Below, piece by piece: positions 1-7,693 of a DNA stretch of 64,000 nucleotides; within the stretch, counting starts at the first letter, position 1, and each line of letters begins with the position of its first letter. The position numbers and the translations under genes were made by a program. The stretch lies in contig UQNU01000002.1 of the NCBI GenBank assembly GCA_900542555.1, forward strand, positions 1-64,000, read 5' to 3'. Below the pieces are notes generated by a model. The model was not told the origin of the DNA and did not search any database. It saw only the letters and a list, made by a program, of their open reading frames with translations. The stretch is from an uncultured Collinsella sp. GTDB lineage: Bacteria; Actinomycetota; Coriobacteriia; Coriobacteriales; Coriobacteriaceae.

Positions 1-147
1 ATGGTTGCTCCCTTGGTTGGCATGTGCATTGCTTGACGGAACATCCTATCGGGGAGCTGGGTATGACAAAATACTCAGTTTTCGAGATAATTACAAGGTC
101 AGACTAATACCAGATTGAATGACTTAATAAGGTCAGGTGATAGGCTC

Positions 148-1584
148 ATGCTTGACTACAATTTGGAAAAACGCGGCGAAGCATCGCTCTATGAGTATGT
201 TTACCAGCAAATTCGAGATGATATCGTAGCTGGACGCATTGTGGCGGGGGAGCATTTGCCGTCTAAGCGCGCCTTTGCCAGTCATCTGGGAATCAGTGTT
301 ATTACCATCGAGAATGCATATAGCCAGTTACTCGCTGAGGGCTATATTTGCTCAATACCACGTCGTGGCTACTACGCTTGCGAGCTTCCGGATGCACCGG
401 TTTTGGCTTCGGCTGCGGAGGGCATCGACCGAGATGCCGTCTCTGTGGGCCCCAGCGTGCATGATGTCAACGGACAGGTCGAGCTATTCGATGCACTTTC
501 TCCTTCCGCTTTGGAGGCGGTGCGGCTTTGGCAAAGCGCACTACGGGCGACGCTGGCATCCGAAGATGAGCGCGAAATCTTTTCGCCCGCACCGGCGCAG
601 GGCACCGCTCGGCTGCGACGCGCAATTGCTCACCACCTGCGTGGGACAAGGGGCATGAATGTCGATCCCAATAACATTGTTATCGGCGCGGGCGCCCAGC
701 TGCTCGATACCATGTTGGTTCAGTTGCTTGGCGCTGACAAGGTGTATGCCGTTGAGGACCCGGGCTATTTACGTCTGACGCGCATCTATCAGGCTATGGG
801 CTGCAAAGTTCGACATATCCCGTTGGATGATGAGGGCGTGGACTTGAGCGCTCTGCAGAAAACCGGGACCGATGTACTTCATCTGATGCCGTCCCATCAG
901 TATCCGACCGGCCTTGTGACGAGCATTGCGCGGCGCTATGCGCTTCTGAGCTGGGCCGCCGAGCGACCAGGTCGGTATCTCATCGAAGATGACTTTGATT
1001 GTGAGTTTCGCCTTGCCGGGAAGCCGATTCCCGCGCTCGCGTCGATTGATGCCGCCCAGTCGGTTATCTACACCAACACGTTTTCGAAGAGCCTTTCATC
1101 GGCGTTGCGTCTAGCGTACATGGTGCTGCCCGATGAGCTGATGGAGCGGTTTAGGTGCAACCTTGGTTTCTACGCCTCGTCGGTGAGTTCTGTCGACCAG
1201 GTCGCTTTGGCTCGTTTGCTGGAATCGGGTGATTACGAGCGGCATGTGAACCGCGTGCGCGTTCGTGCTCGTGAGGCGCGTGATGGCCTGATGGCGCTTG
1301 TGCGGAAAGCGTTTCCGGCAGGGGAGGTCTCGATCGAGCAGGCAGATGCGGGCCTTTACTGTACCGTGGTTGCGGAGCGTGGAACGGGCGGAAGCTCTTT
1401 TGCGCAGGCTCTCGCGCGCTCGAGCATCCCTTTTGTCGATATCAGTGACTGTTATTGGTGTGCCGATGGCGCATCTGTCCCTGAAAACTCAACTCAAATT
1501 CTTGTCCAGTATGACGATCTGAGTCCAAAAGTGCTAACTACCTTGGAATTGCAGCTAATGGGGGGCACTCTGCAACCTAAGTGA
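148..1584 (+). CDS. MocR/PdxR-type transcription regulator (GntR HTH + aminotransferase-like domain)
   Basis: About 478 aa. The N-terminal ~70 residues form a GntR-type winged helix (SLYEYVYQQIRDDI, then LPSKRAFASHLGIS). The rest is a fold-type I aminotransferase domain with the PLP-lysine signature NTFSKSLSSALRLAY (Lys ~314). MocR proteins use bound PLP or an amino compound as effector and usually control a neighbouring gene; the target is not visible and may lie upstream of the window. I chose ATG 148 because AGGTGAT sits 7 nt before it; a TTG at 115 is an in-frame alternative with no good SD. The last Lys codon and the TGA stop lie inside the left end of the inverted-repeat element at 1577-1697, so the original C-terminus may have been altered by that insertion. 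Confidence 0.85.
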   Translation: MLDYNLEKRGEASLYEYVYQQIRDDIVAGRIVAGEHLPSKRAFASHLGISVITIENAYSQLLAEGYICSIPRRGYYACELPDAPVLASAAEGIDRDAVSVGPSVHDVNGQVELFDALSPSALEAVRLWQSALRATLASEDEREIFSPAPAQGTARLRRAIAHHLRGTRGMNVDPNNIVIGAGAQLLDTMLVQLLGADKVYAVEDPGYLRLTRIYQAMGCKVRHIPLDDEGVDLSALQKTGTDVLHLMPSHQYPTGLVTSIARRYALLSWAAERPGRYLIEDDFDCEFRLAGKPIPALASIDAAQSVIYTNTFSKSLSSALRLAYMVLPDELMERFRCNLGFYASSVSSVDQVALARLLESGDYERHVNRVRVRAREARDGLMALVRKAFPAGEVSIEQADAGLYCTVVAERGTGGSSFAQALARSSIPFVDISDCYWCADGASVPENSTQILVQYDDLSPKVLTTLELQLMGGTLQPK

Positions 1585-1697
1585 GTAGACTTTTAGCACT
1601 TTGGCGACCAGGCAGTTTTGTAACAAGCTATCTACCTGCGGTTTTGAAAAGCAGGATGACCGGCCTGCTCGGGATGTTCAAAGAAGTCTACTCACTT
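1577..1697. repeat. 120-bp inverted-repeat element, copy 1
   Basis: Begins CTAAGTGAGTAGACTTTT and ends with the reverse complement of its first 15 or so bases (AAGTCTACTCACTT). The interior shares GGCGACCAGGC and TACCTGCGGTTTT with copy 2 at 2997-3119, and TACCTGCGGTTTT with copy 3 at 13019-13142. The end sequence TAAGTGAGTAG holds TAA, TGA and TAG in three different frames. In this copy the TGA ends the MocR gene. Confidence 0.85.
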
Positions 1698-1880
1698 GCC
1701 GCGCAAAGCTTCTGCATGAGAAAAAAATGGGGTTTTCAACAGGGCTTCGTCCAGCTCTCGGCAAGCTTTTGGCCAGTTGGGGAGTGCTGTTGAAAACTTG
1801 GCAGTCCGTTCGGCGCCATTTTTGGTGCGTTCGCGCCAATGCGTGACTGACTGGGTTGAAATTCGTGTTTTCCTGTGCCT
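1698..1880. other. Intergenic region with an 11-bp inverted repeat
   Basis: This stretch separates repeat copy 1 from the AbiEi/DUF559-like gene. It holds perfect 11-bp arms GTTTTCAACAG (1732-1742) and CTGTTGAAAAC (1787-1797) around 44 bases, then a GC-rich imperfect repeat near 1812-1840. I see no convincing Shine-Dalgarno before the next gene. Function unknown; it could be a structured leader or the remnant of another small repeat. Confidence 0.5.
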
Positions 1881-3008
1881 ATGAAGGATTTACTTTGTGA
1901 CATATCGGCTTTTAGGTACTGGCGTTTGCCTCCTCAAGTCCGCGCTTTGTGTCCGCCGCTTCCACGGCCGGAAGAAGACCGGCAGCGATATGATCTCGTC
2001 CGCAACCCGACGGCTGCGGTCGCGCTCGGTTTTCCGTTGTATACATTGGTTCGGACGAGAAACAAACGGACTTGTCCTGCCAGCATTAGGCAGCGGCTGT
2101 TTCTTGGTGAGCTCCCCAGGGAATCCGTGCTGGAAACGGAGCATGGGTTTTTGGTTACGTCTCCTCTACTGACGACATTCATCATGTCGCGGCATCTGAC
2201 GGATCTTCAGCTTCTTTTGGTATTGGCGGAGATGTGTGGCTTGTTTGCGGTGTGTGCCCTGCCAGCGGCACTTGAGGCGGAGCTTTCGCGTGTAATTGAT
2301 TCGGGCGCGATTTCGACAACGTTCGGTTGGGTGTGCTGCCCGTCCGAGGACGGCACCGCCTCAAATTTATGGCGTCGAGACGCTTTGGTTTTGGGCGGAG
2401 ACCTTGACCGTTTTTGTTCAGATGTTTACGGGATGCGTTACGGCAATAGATTTATGGCGGTATCGCAACTCGTTCCATTGGGTGCCGCGTCGCCTTTTGA
2501 GGTCGAGGCGTATTTGTTGCTTGGACTGCCGCGAGCCCTGGGAGGCGAAGGGTTTTGCGGCATAGAGCTCAATGTCGAAGTGACGTTAAGCACAAGTGCT
2601 CGAGCGATTGTGGGAAAGTCCCGTGTATATATCGACCTACTTCTTTCTTCGCCGGACGGTAGGCGACAGGTGGCCATTGAATGTCAGGGAAAGGCCTCGC
2701 ACGGACGCGCGGGGGATGGCTTGCGTGACGCTGACCGCATGACGGCCCTTCAGGCCATGGGCTACGATGTGCTTCTCCTTACACACAGACAGATATCGGA
2801 TGAGGATAGATTCCGCGCGATCGTTAAGGCCGTATGCAGGATGCTCGATGCTGAATATCGTGATAAAAGCTCGGATGAGCAAAGGGCTGAGGCATTACTC
2901 CGGTCTGAACTATTCATTGACTGGACAAAATTGGGAGTAATCGACGGAAAGATGCCCGTTAGACACAAAATGGCTCGATCGTGGACGGCTGCGAATCTAA
3001 GTGAGTAG
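1881..3008 (+). CDS. AbiEi/DUF559-like protein with PD-(D/E)XK-type C-terminal domain
   Basis: About 375 aa from ATG 1881; GTG 1875 is also in frame and neither has a clear SD. The C-terminal ~110 residues show a Vsr/DUF559-like nuclease-fold pattern: VYIDLLL, then VAIECQGKASH, a D-x-x-R helix (RDADRMTALQAMGYDV) and LLLTHRQI. The middle part (SPLLTTFIMSRHLTDLQLLL) resembles the segment preceding that domain in AbiEi-like proteins. Activity is not established: this could be a nuclease, a DNA-binding relative or an antitoxin-like regulator. The gene is bracketed by two copies of the 120-bp element, and its last three codons plus TAG lie inside copy 2. It looks less GC-biased than its neighbours, hinting at an accessory origin. 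Confidence 0.6.
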   Translation: MKDLLCDISAFRYWRLPPQVRALCPPLPRPEEDRQRYDLVRNPTAAVALGFPLYTLVRTRNKRTCPASIRQRLFLGELPRESVLETEHGFLVTSPLLTTFIMSRHLTDLQLLLVLAEMCGLFAVCALPAALEAELSRVIDSGAISTTFGWVCCPSEDGTASNLWRRDALVLGGDLDRFCSDVYGMRYGNRFMAVSQLVPLGAASPFEVEAYLLLGLPRALGGEGFCGIELNVEVTLSTSARAIVGKSRVYIDLLLSSPDGRRQVAIECQGKASHGRAGDGLRDADRMTALQAMGYDVLLLTHRQISDEDRFRAIVKAVCRMLDAEYRDKSSDEQRAEALLRSELFIDWTKLGVIDGKMPVRHKMARSWTAANLSE

Positions 3009-3119
3009 ACTTTTGGCACTTTGGCGACCAGGCCGTTTTGCAACAAGTCATTTACCTGCGGCTTTATAAAGCAATATGGGTGGTGTGCTCGGCAAGTTCC
3101 AAAAAGTCTACTCACTTAG
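2997..3119. repeat. 120-bp inverted-repeat element, copy 2
   Basis: Full-length copy with matching termini, CTAAGTGAGTAGACTTTT on the left and its near-exact reverse complement on the right ending CTCACTTAG. The first 45 bases are nearly identical to copy 1 and the inner part diverges. The interior contains the perfect palindrome GCTTTATAAAGC. The element supplies the TAG stop of the preceding gene, in a different frame from the stop it supplies in copy 1. Confidence 0.88.
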
Positions 3120-3184
3120 TTTTTGACGAGAAGCCGATGCCGAAGGCGGTCCTATTTCAGGGCGTTAACAAGTTCGTGAGGCAC

Positions 3185-3220
3185 GAAAAAGGCCCGAACC
3201 AATATGGTCCGGGCCTCATC
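3185..3220 (-). terminator. Rho-independent terminator of the rubrerythrin gene
   Basis: Read on the minus strand, AGGCCCGGACC pairs with GGTTCGGGCCT across a 5-nt loop and is followed by TTTTT. It lies about 30 bp past the rubrerythrin stop. Confidence 0.85.
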
Positions 3221-3250
3221 AAGCTAGAGGTTATGTCTCAGGCGGTTGGC

Positions 3251-3811
3251 TTAGCCAAAGTAGCGCTTGAGCAGGCCGGCGAAAGCCTTGCCGTGGCGGG
3301 CCTCGTCGCGAGCCATCTCGTGCACGGTGTCGTGGATGGCATCGAGGCCAGCGGCCTTGGCGCGCTTAGCAAGATCGGTCTTGCCGGCGGTGGCGCCGTT
3401 CTCGGCCTCAACGCGCATCTCGAGGTTCTTCTTGGTGGAGTCGGTCACGACCTCGCCCAGGAGCTCGGCGAACTTGGCGGCATGCTCGGCCTCCTCGTGG
3501 GCAGCCTTTTCCCAGTACAGGCCGATCTCGGGATAGCCCTCGCGATGAGCGACGCGAGCCATGGCCAGGTACATACCGACCTCAGAGCACTCGCCCTCAA
3601 AGTTGGCGCGCAGGTCGGCAACGATGTCCTCAGAGACACCCTCCATCTTGGCGACGCCCACGACGTGCTCGGCGGCCCACTCGAGCTGGCCCTCCTCCTG
3701 CTTCAGGAAACGAGAACCGGGAACGCCGCACTGGGGGCACTTAAAATCCTCGGGCAGCTGGTCGCCGTCGAACTCTTCCACATAACCGCAAACGGGGCAA
3801 ACAAACTTCAT
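3251..3811 (-). CDS. Rubrerythrin, rubredoxin domain first (reverse rubrerythrin)
   Basis: 186 aa. Residues 1-40 are a rubredoxin domain with two CxxCG knuckles (CPVCGY and [11 protein letters not shown]). The remainder is a ferritin-like diiron domain with [24 protein letters not shown] and [13 protein letters not shown]. Proteins of this order reduce hydrogen peroxide, and oxygen via rubredoxin-type electron transfer, in the cytoplasm of anaerobes. I chose the start at 3811 because [10 protein letters not shown] is the conserved N-terminus and AAAGGAT precedes it; the reading frame extends upstream without family similarity. It is transcribed divergently from the alcohol dehydrogenase and has its own terminator. 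Confidence 0.93.
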   Translation of the reverse strand: MKFVCPVCGYVEEFDGDQLPEDFKCPQCGVPGSRFLKQEEGQLEWAAEHVVGVAKMEGVSEDIVADLRANFEGECSEVGMYLAMARVAHREGYPEIGLYWEKAAHEEAEHAAKFAELLGEVVTDSTKKNLEMRVEAENGATAGKTDLAKRAKAAGLDAIHDTVHEMARDEARHGKAFAGLLKRYFG

Positions 3812-3970
3812 GATTCGATCCTTTCGATCGATGGCGATTGCGCGCTCGTCCGGTCCCGTAAGGGCCCTCTCCGGACGTGCGTCTTGACGAGTTCTATTAT
3901 CCATAAATGCAACCAAATGTGAAGCCTATTAGGAATTATTTTTAATAAAACAATTTTGAGATATGAAGAT

Positions 3971-4048
3971 GTTGATTGATTAACGATTGGCAGGCCGTCT
4001 TTGACCGCCGCTGAGTACAATCGGGCGAGCAAATGTTGACCTATCAAC
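3971..4048. promoter_or_regulatory. Candidate operator pair and -10 box upstream of the alcohol dehydrogenase
   Basis: Two 14-bp near-palindromes share the pattern GTTGA-N4-T(A/C)AAC: GTTGATTGATTAAC at 3971-3984 and GTTGACCTATCAAC at 4035-4048. A -10-like TACAAT lies between them at 4016-4021, and the second site sits just before the AAGGAG ribosome binding site. The arrangement suggests a repressor acting on the dehydrogenase operon. I found no consensus -35. Confidence 0.45.
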
Positions 4049-4067
4049 AAATGAAGGAGTTTCCTTT

Positions 4068-5288
4068 ATGCATCTAGCCCGTCGTGCCTGGTGCCGAACA
4101 TATCAGACGGTTTTTCGCATTGCATTGCCGATCCTGCCCTATACCGAGCCGCGCATTTTAGAGCATGCCGAGGATGTGCCCGCGGTGCTTCAAAAGCGCT
4201 CGATCCAGAAGGTCCTTATCGTGACGGATCCCGGCATTGCCCGTCTGGGGCTCACGGCACCGCTCGAGACGGCGCTCGCATGCAGGGGGATTGGCGTTAC
4301 GGTCTATGCCGAAATGCGTGCAAACCCCACGGTTTCAAACGTGGAAGAAGCGGCGTCCCTGTATCGAGAGAGCGCCTGCCAGGCCATTATCGGCTTTGGC
4401 GGTGGCTCGGCCATGGACTGTGCCAAGGGCGTGGGCGCACGCATTGCGCAGCCAAACAAGCCCATCAACAAGATGCGCGGCCTGCTGCGGATTCATCGTC
4501 GCCTGCCGCTGCTCATCGCCGTTCCCACTACCGCCGGTACGGGAAGCGAAGTCACGCTTGCGGCGGTAATTACCGATGACGGGACGCACTACAAATACCC
4601 CATTAACGACTTTGTGCTCATCCCGCGTTTTGCAGTCCACGACCCCGAGTTTACGCGCGGCTTGCCCGCTTCCATTACGGGGCAGACGGGCATGGACGCC
4701 CTGACGCATGCCGTCGAGGCCTTTATCGGGCGAAGCACTACGCCCTATACGCGCAAGATGGCGCGACAGGCGGTGAAGCTCATCCACGACAATTTGCTCG
4801 AGGCCTATGAGCATGGTGACGACATGCGCGCTCGTCGCAATATGCTTTCGGCGGCGTATAAGGCGGGCGTTGCGTTTACCCGCTCCTATGTCGGATATGT
4901 GCATGCCATCGCGCACAGTCTGGGCGGCCGATACGGAATTCCGCACGGTTTGGCCAACGCGATCATCCTGCCGCACATGCTTCGCGCTTATGGTGACGCC
5001 GCCGCCCCCAAGCTTGCCGATCTTGCTCGCATGGCGGGCATTACGCCGGCTACCGCGCAGGATAGTCTTGCGGCCGAGGCCTTTATCGATTGGGTCGACC
5101 GCATGAACGAGGCCCTGGGAATCCCCAAATATGTCTCGGGTATTCGCCGCTCCGATATTCCGCAAATGGCGGCCCATGCCGATGCCGAGGCCAATCCCCT
5201 GTACCCCGTTCCACTTTTGATGGACCGCTCGGAGCTCGAGCATATGTACGAGGTCGTCGCGGGTGGTATGTTTGAGGACGAGAACTAG
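4068..5288 (+). CDS. Iron-containing alcohol dehydrogenase
   Basis: 406 aa, the normal size for family III (Fe-dependent) dehydrogenases. The NAD(P) loop is GFGGGSAMDCAKG, the next conserved block is PTTAGTGSEVT, and the metal-binding segment includes TGMDALTHAVEAF and HAIAHSLGGRYGIPHG. It should interconvert an alcohol and an aldehyde in the cytoplasm; the substrate cannot be read from the sequence. AAGGAG precedes the ATG. The aldehyde dehydrogenase follows after only 9 bp, so the two form an operon that could oxidise an alcohol to an acid or run in reverse to dispose of reductant. Confidence 0.92.
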   Translation: MHLARRAWCRTYQTVFRIALPILPYTEPRILEHAEDVPAVLQKRSIQKVLIVTDPGIARLGLTAPLETALACRGIGVTVYAEMRANPTVSNVEEAASLYRESACQAIIGFGGGSAMDCAKGVGARIAQPNKPINKMRGLLRIHRRLPLLIAVPTTAGTGSEVTLAAVITDDGTHYKYPINDFVLIPRFAVHDPEFTRGLPASITGQTGMDALTHAVEAFIGRSTTPYTRKMARQAVKLIHDNLLEAYEHGDDMRARRNMLSAAYKAGVAFTRSYVGYVHAIAHSLGGRYGIPHGLANAIILPHMLRAYGDAAAPKLADLARMAGITPATAQDSLAAEAFIDWVDRMNEALGIPKYVSGIRRSDIPQMAAHADAEANPLYPVPLLMDRSELEHMYEVVAGGMFEDEN

Positions 5289-5297
5289 GAGGGTGCC

Positions 5298-6677
5298 ATG
5301 AACACCGAGGAAATTGCGCGCATCGTCGGCGATCAGCGCGCCCACTTTAAGACGCACGCCACGTTTGATGTCGATGCTCGACGTCGCGCGCTCGTGAGTT
5401 TACGCGATGCGGTGCGGGCCCACGAGGCCGATATCGCCCATGCACTCAAGACCGATTTGGGAAAGTCGCATGACGAGGCCTATATGTGCGAGATTGGCAC
5501 ATCGCTTTCCGAGATTCGACATCAGATTGCGCATGTGGCCCGATGGAGTCGTCCGCGCCTGCGTCCGTGCGACCTCGCTAACGCCGTGAGCGTGTGCAAA
5601 ACGCAAACCGTGCCCTATGGCGTCACGCTCATCATGGCGCCCTGGAACTATCCGTTTTTGCTGACGCTCGAGCCGCTCGCTGGCGCCCTTGCCGCGGGCA
5701 ATACCGTGGTCATCAAGCCGAGCGCCTATGCTCCGGCATCGAGCGCGGTGCTCAGGCAAATCTGTGATGAGGCATTTGATCCGCGCCTGGTGACGGTTGT
5801 CGAGGGCGGGCGCGCCGAGAACGAAGCGCTGCTCGATGAGCACTGGGACAAGATCTTCTTTACCGGTAGCGTTCCGGTTGGCAAGCTCGTCATGGAGCGC
5901 GCAAGTAAAAACCTTACGCCCGTGACGCTTGAGCTGGGCGGAAAGAGTCCCTGCATCGTGGATGCGACGGCAAACTTGAAGGTCGCGGCACGGCGCATCG
6001 CCTTTGGTAAATGGCTCAACGTGGGGCAGACCTGCGTGGCGCCCGACTACCTGCTGGTCGATACGCGCGTGCACGACGAGCTGCTGGGCCTCATCAAGGA
6101 GGAGGTCCGTCGCATGTTTGGCGAACATCCACTCGACAATGAGGATTACGGACATATCGTCAACGCCAAGCATTTTGCGCGTGCGCGCGGGCTGATCGAT
6201 CCCGATAAGGTCGTGCTTGGAGGTGCCGCGCGCGAGGCTTCGCTCAAGATTGAGCCGACAATTTTGGACGGCGTGGCCCCCGCTGACGCCGTGATGCAGG
6301 AGGAGATCTTCGGTCCCATCTTGCCGGTGCTGACGTTTGAGAGCCTAGACGAGGCCGAAGCGTTTATTACGGATCGTCCGACGCCGCTGGCCCTGTATAT
6401 CTTTAGCCAGGATCGTGCGGTTCAGCAACGCTTTGTGCGCTACGTGCCCTTTGGCGGTGGCTGTGTCAACGACACGATCATGCACTTGGCTACGAGCCAT
6501 ATGGGCTTTGGCGGCATGGGCGCGAGCGGTATGGGGCAGTACCATGGACGCGAGAGCTTCGATACGTTTAGCCACAAGAAGAGTATCGTGAACAAGGCAA
6601 CTTGGCTGGACGTGCCGTTTCGGTATGCGCCCTACGCAAGCTGGAAGCACAAGTTCGTGCGCATGTTTGTGCATTAG
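5298..6677 (+). CDS. Aldehyde dehydrogenase (class 3-like)
   Basis: 459 aa, the short form typical of ALDH3-type enzymes. It has the glutamate in LELGGKSP (~Glu212), the nucleophile in GQTCVAPDY (~Cys246), the cofactor segment TGSVPVGKLVM and the conserved C-terminal SFDTFSHKKS. It probably oxidises fatty or aromatic aldehydes with NAD(P)+. A strong AGGAGG lies before the ATG. The hydrophobic, basic tail (WKHKFVRMFVH) may associate with membrane, as in some ALDH3 proteins. It is the second gene of the operon with the iron alcohol dehydrogenase and is followed by a terminator. Confidence 0.92.
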   Translation: MNTEEIARIVGDQRAHFKTHATFDVDARRRALVSLRDAVRAHEADIAHALKTDLGKSHDEAYMCEIGTSLSEIRHQIAHVARWSRPRLRPCDLANAVSVCKTQTVPYGVTLIMAPWNYPFLLTLEPLAGALAAGNTVVIKPSAYAPASSAVLRQICDEAFDPRLVTVVEGGRAENEALLDEHWDKIFFTGSVPVGKLVMERASKNLTPVTLELGGKSPCIVDATANLKVAARRIAFGKWLNVGQTCVAPDYLLVDTRVHDELLGLIKEEVRRMFGEHPLDNEDYGHIVNAKHFARARGLIDPDKVVLGGAAREASLKIEPTILDGVAPADAVMQEEIFGPILPVLTFESLDEAEAFITDRPTPLALYIFSQDRAVQQRFVRYVPFGGGCVNDTIMHLATSHMGFGGMGASGMGQYHGRESFDTFSHKKSIVNKATWLDVPFRYAPYASWKHKFVRMFVH

Positions 6678-6685
6678 AAAAGGGC

Positions 6686-6725
6686 GCAGGTAATACGAAC
6701 AAGTGTTCCTATTACCTGCATTTTG
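6686..6725 (+). terminator. Terminator after the alcohol/aldehyde dehydrogenase operon
   Basis: GCAGGTAATA (6686-6695) pairs perfectly with TATTACCTGC (6710-6719) and is followed by ATTTTG. Confidence 0.75.
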
Positions 6726-6761
6726 CGTTAGACTACTGTTATGGAGCACGGATGGGCCAAC

Positions 6762-6776
6762 TCCCTTTAGAAGGGA
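6762..6776 (+). promoter_or_regulatory. Shine-Dalgarno-sequestering hairpin
   Basis: TCCCTT (6762-6767), a 3-nt loop TAG, then AAGGGA (6771-6776). AAGGGA is the ribosome binding site of the 27-aa ORF at 6783, so the hairpin would mask it. Masking of this kind is typical of type I toxin mRNAs. Confidence 0.5.
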
Positions 6777-6782
6777 TTTGGT

Positions 6783-6866
6783 ATGAACGTAAGCGATGTT
6801 ATTTCGTTATTGGCGTTGTTGATTGCGGCTATCGAACTCGGTCTGTTTATCGGCCGAATGAAATAG
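6783..6866 (+). CDS. 27-aa single-membrane-segment peptide, type I toxin-like
   Basis: The peptide has the form MNVSDVISLLALL-I-AAIELGLFIGRMK: a short polar N-terminus, one ~18-residue hydrophobic helix and a basic end. Its length, charge pattern and opening MNVxDVI recall the holin-like or type I toxin peptides common between genes of gut bacteria (from memory). The SD AAGGGA lies 6 nt before the ATG and is buried in a perfect hairpin. The stop is followed by a GC-rich segment able to fold (6867-6950). No antitoxin RNA can be demonstrated from the sequence alone. Confidence 0.5.
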   Translation: MNVSDVISLLALLIAAIELGLFIGRMK

Positions 6867-6950
6867 CCGCCCCCGCGTAAGCGAAGACGGCCACTTCTCA
6901 CGATGAAAACGTGTATCGGAGTTGGCAAGACCCGCGGCAACGGGTGCCAT
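6867..6950 (+). other. Possible structured RNA downstream of the 27-aa peptide
   Basis: The segment begins CCGCCCCCGCG directly after the stop and ends with a bulged hairpin in which GGCA/TGCC and CCCG/CGGG pair (6924-6948). A GC-rich CCGCCCC block plus a downstream hairpin is the layout I recall for small toxin-like loci. It could be the 3' UTR or the region overlapped by an antisense RNA. The remaining ~150 bp up to 7102 hold no further gene that I can support. Confidence 0.3.
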
Positions 6951-7102
6951 CCGTGTTCCTATCTTATCTGCAAGCGTTCTGTCGCGCAAGCGTTGAGGCA
7001 AACGATTGAAGGACGCAGGCAGGATGTATTTGTGTCCGCACGGGACCGTAGACTTCTCAATAAGGTTACACACCGGTTTATCCGGCCGTTAGAGGAGCTG
7101 CT

Positions 7103-7429
7103 ATGTACGAGCCTTCGCGTGTTCTTCTGTCATTTCACATTGCAGGATTTCAGTATGCCGATGGCGCCTTGGTCTTGGGCGATCTTAAAGCGGGCGATAA
7201 GCTGACGCTGTGTGCCGAGCGCGATAATCCCCATGACCCCGAGGCAGTTGCGATCTACTATGGCAAGACCAAACTTGGCTACGTTCCGGGAAACGAGGTC
7301 GGCCCACTGTCCTTGATGATGTATTACGGCCACGAGGACGTATTTGAGGCCCGTGTGCAACAGGTTGCCCCCGAGCGCAGCCCGTGGCATCAGGTGCGCG
7401 TTGGGCTCTACGTGGTGGATGCTCGCTAG
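7103..7429 (+). CDS. Stand-alone HIRAN-domain protein
   Basis: 108 aa. Nearly the whole protein is one HIRAN domain: LSFHIAGFQYADG, then LKAGDKLTLCAERDNPHDPEAVAIYY and KLGYVPGNEVGPLS. HIRAN domains bind DNA ends or act as accessory domains in SWI/SNF helicases and in bacterial stress or defence proteins; alone they are of uncertain role. GAGGAG lies before the ATG. It sits directly upstream of a small acidic protein and a metallophosphoesterase in the same direction, and is probably co-transcribed at least with the former. Confidence 0.8.
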   Translation: MYEPSRVLLSFHIAGFQYADGALVLGDLKAGDKLTLCAERDNPHDPEAVAIYYGKTKLGYVPGNEVGPLSLMMYYGHEDVFEARVQQVAPERSPWHQVRVGLYVVDAR

Positions 7430-7447
7430 TCGGCAATGGAGGCTGCC

Positions 7448-7627
7448 ATGTTTGATGACGATGACCTGTTCGATCTGGCAGACGATCCGTTTGAGTGGGA
7501 TGTGCTACTCGATGACGATGAGCTGGAACAGGACCGTAAGATGCGGCAGGACAAGAAAACTCAGGGCGACGCTTCGAAAAAGCAAGACAAGCGCCGCCGC
7601 GGACTGTTCGGCGGGCTCTTTGGATAA
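7448..7627 (+). CDS. Small acidic protein with basic C-terminus, unknown
   Basis: 59 aa. The first 30 residues are strongly acidic (MFDDDDLFDLADDPFEWD, later LLDDDELEQD). The tail is basic and glycine-rich, ending KRRRGLFGGLFG. I chose ATG 7448 because GGAGG lies 5 nt upstream; the in-frame ATG at 7436 overlaps that SD. No family recognised. The two charge halves suggest a nucleic-acid or protein-binding adaptor, but that is a guess. It starts 18 bp after the HIRAN gene. Confidence 0.55.
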   Translation: MFDDDDLFDLADDPFEWDVLLDDDELEQDRKMRQDKKTQGDASKKQDKRRRGLFGGLFG

Positions 7628-7693
7628 CCGCCGCATCGCTACGTCTGTATACTTAGCACGAGTTGAACACGTTGCGAAATGAGGGCATAGACG

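Noticed and set aside
63..107. 14-codon ORF upstream of the MocR gene
   Set aside because: It begins MTKYSVF and ends before the chosen start, but nothing supports translation beyond a GGAG upstream, and the window edge hides its context.
3971..4048. FNR/CRP-type site upstream of the alcohol dehydrogenase
   Set aside because: The arms TTGA and TCAA are separated by 4 rather than 6 bases in the better copy, so they do not fit the FNR or CRP consensus.
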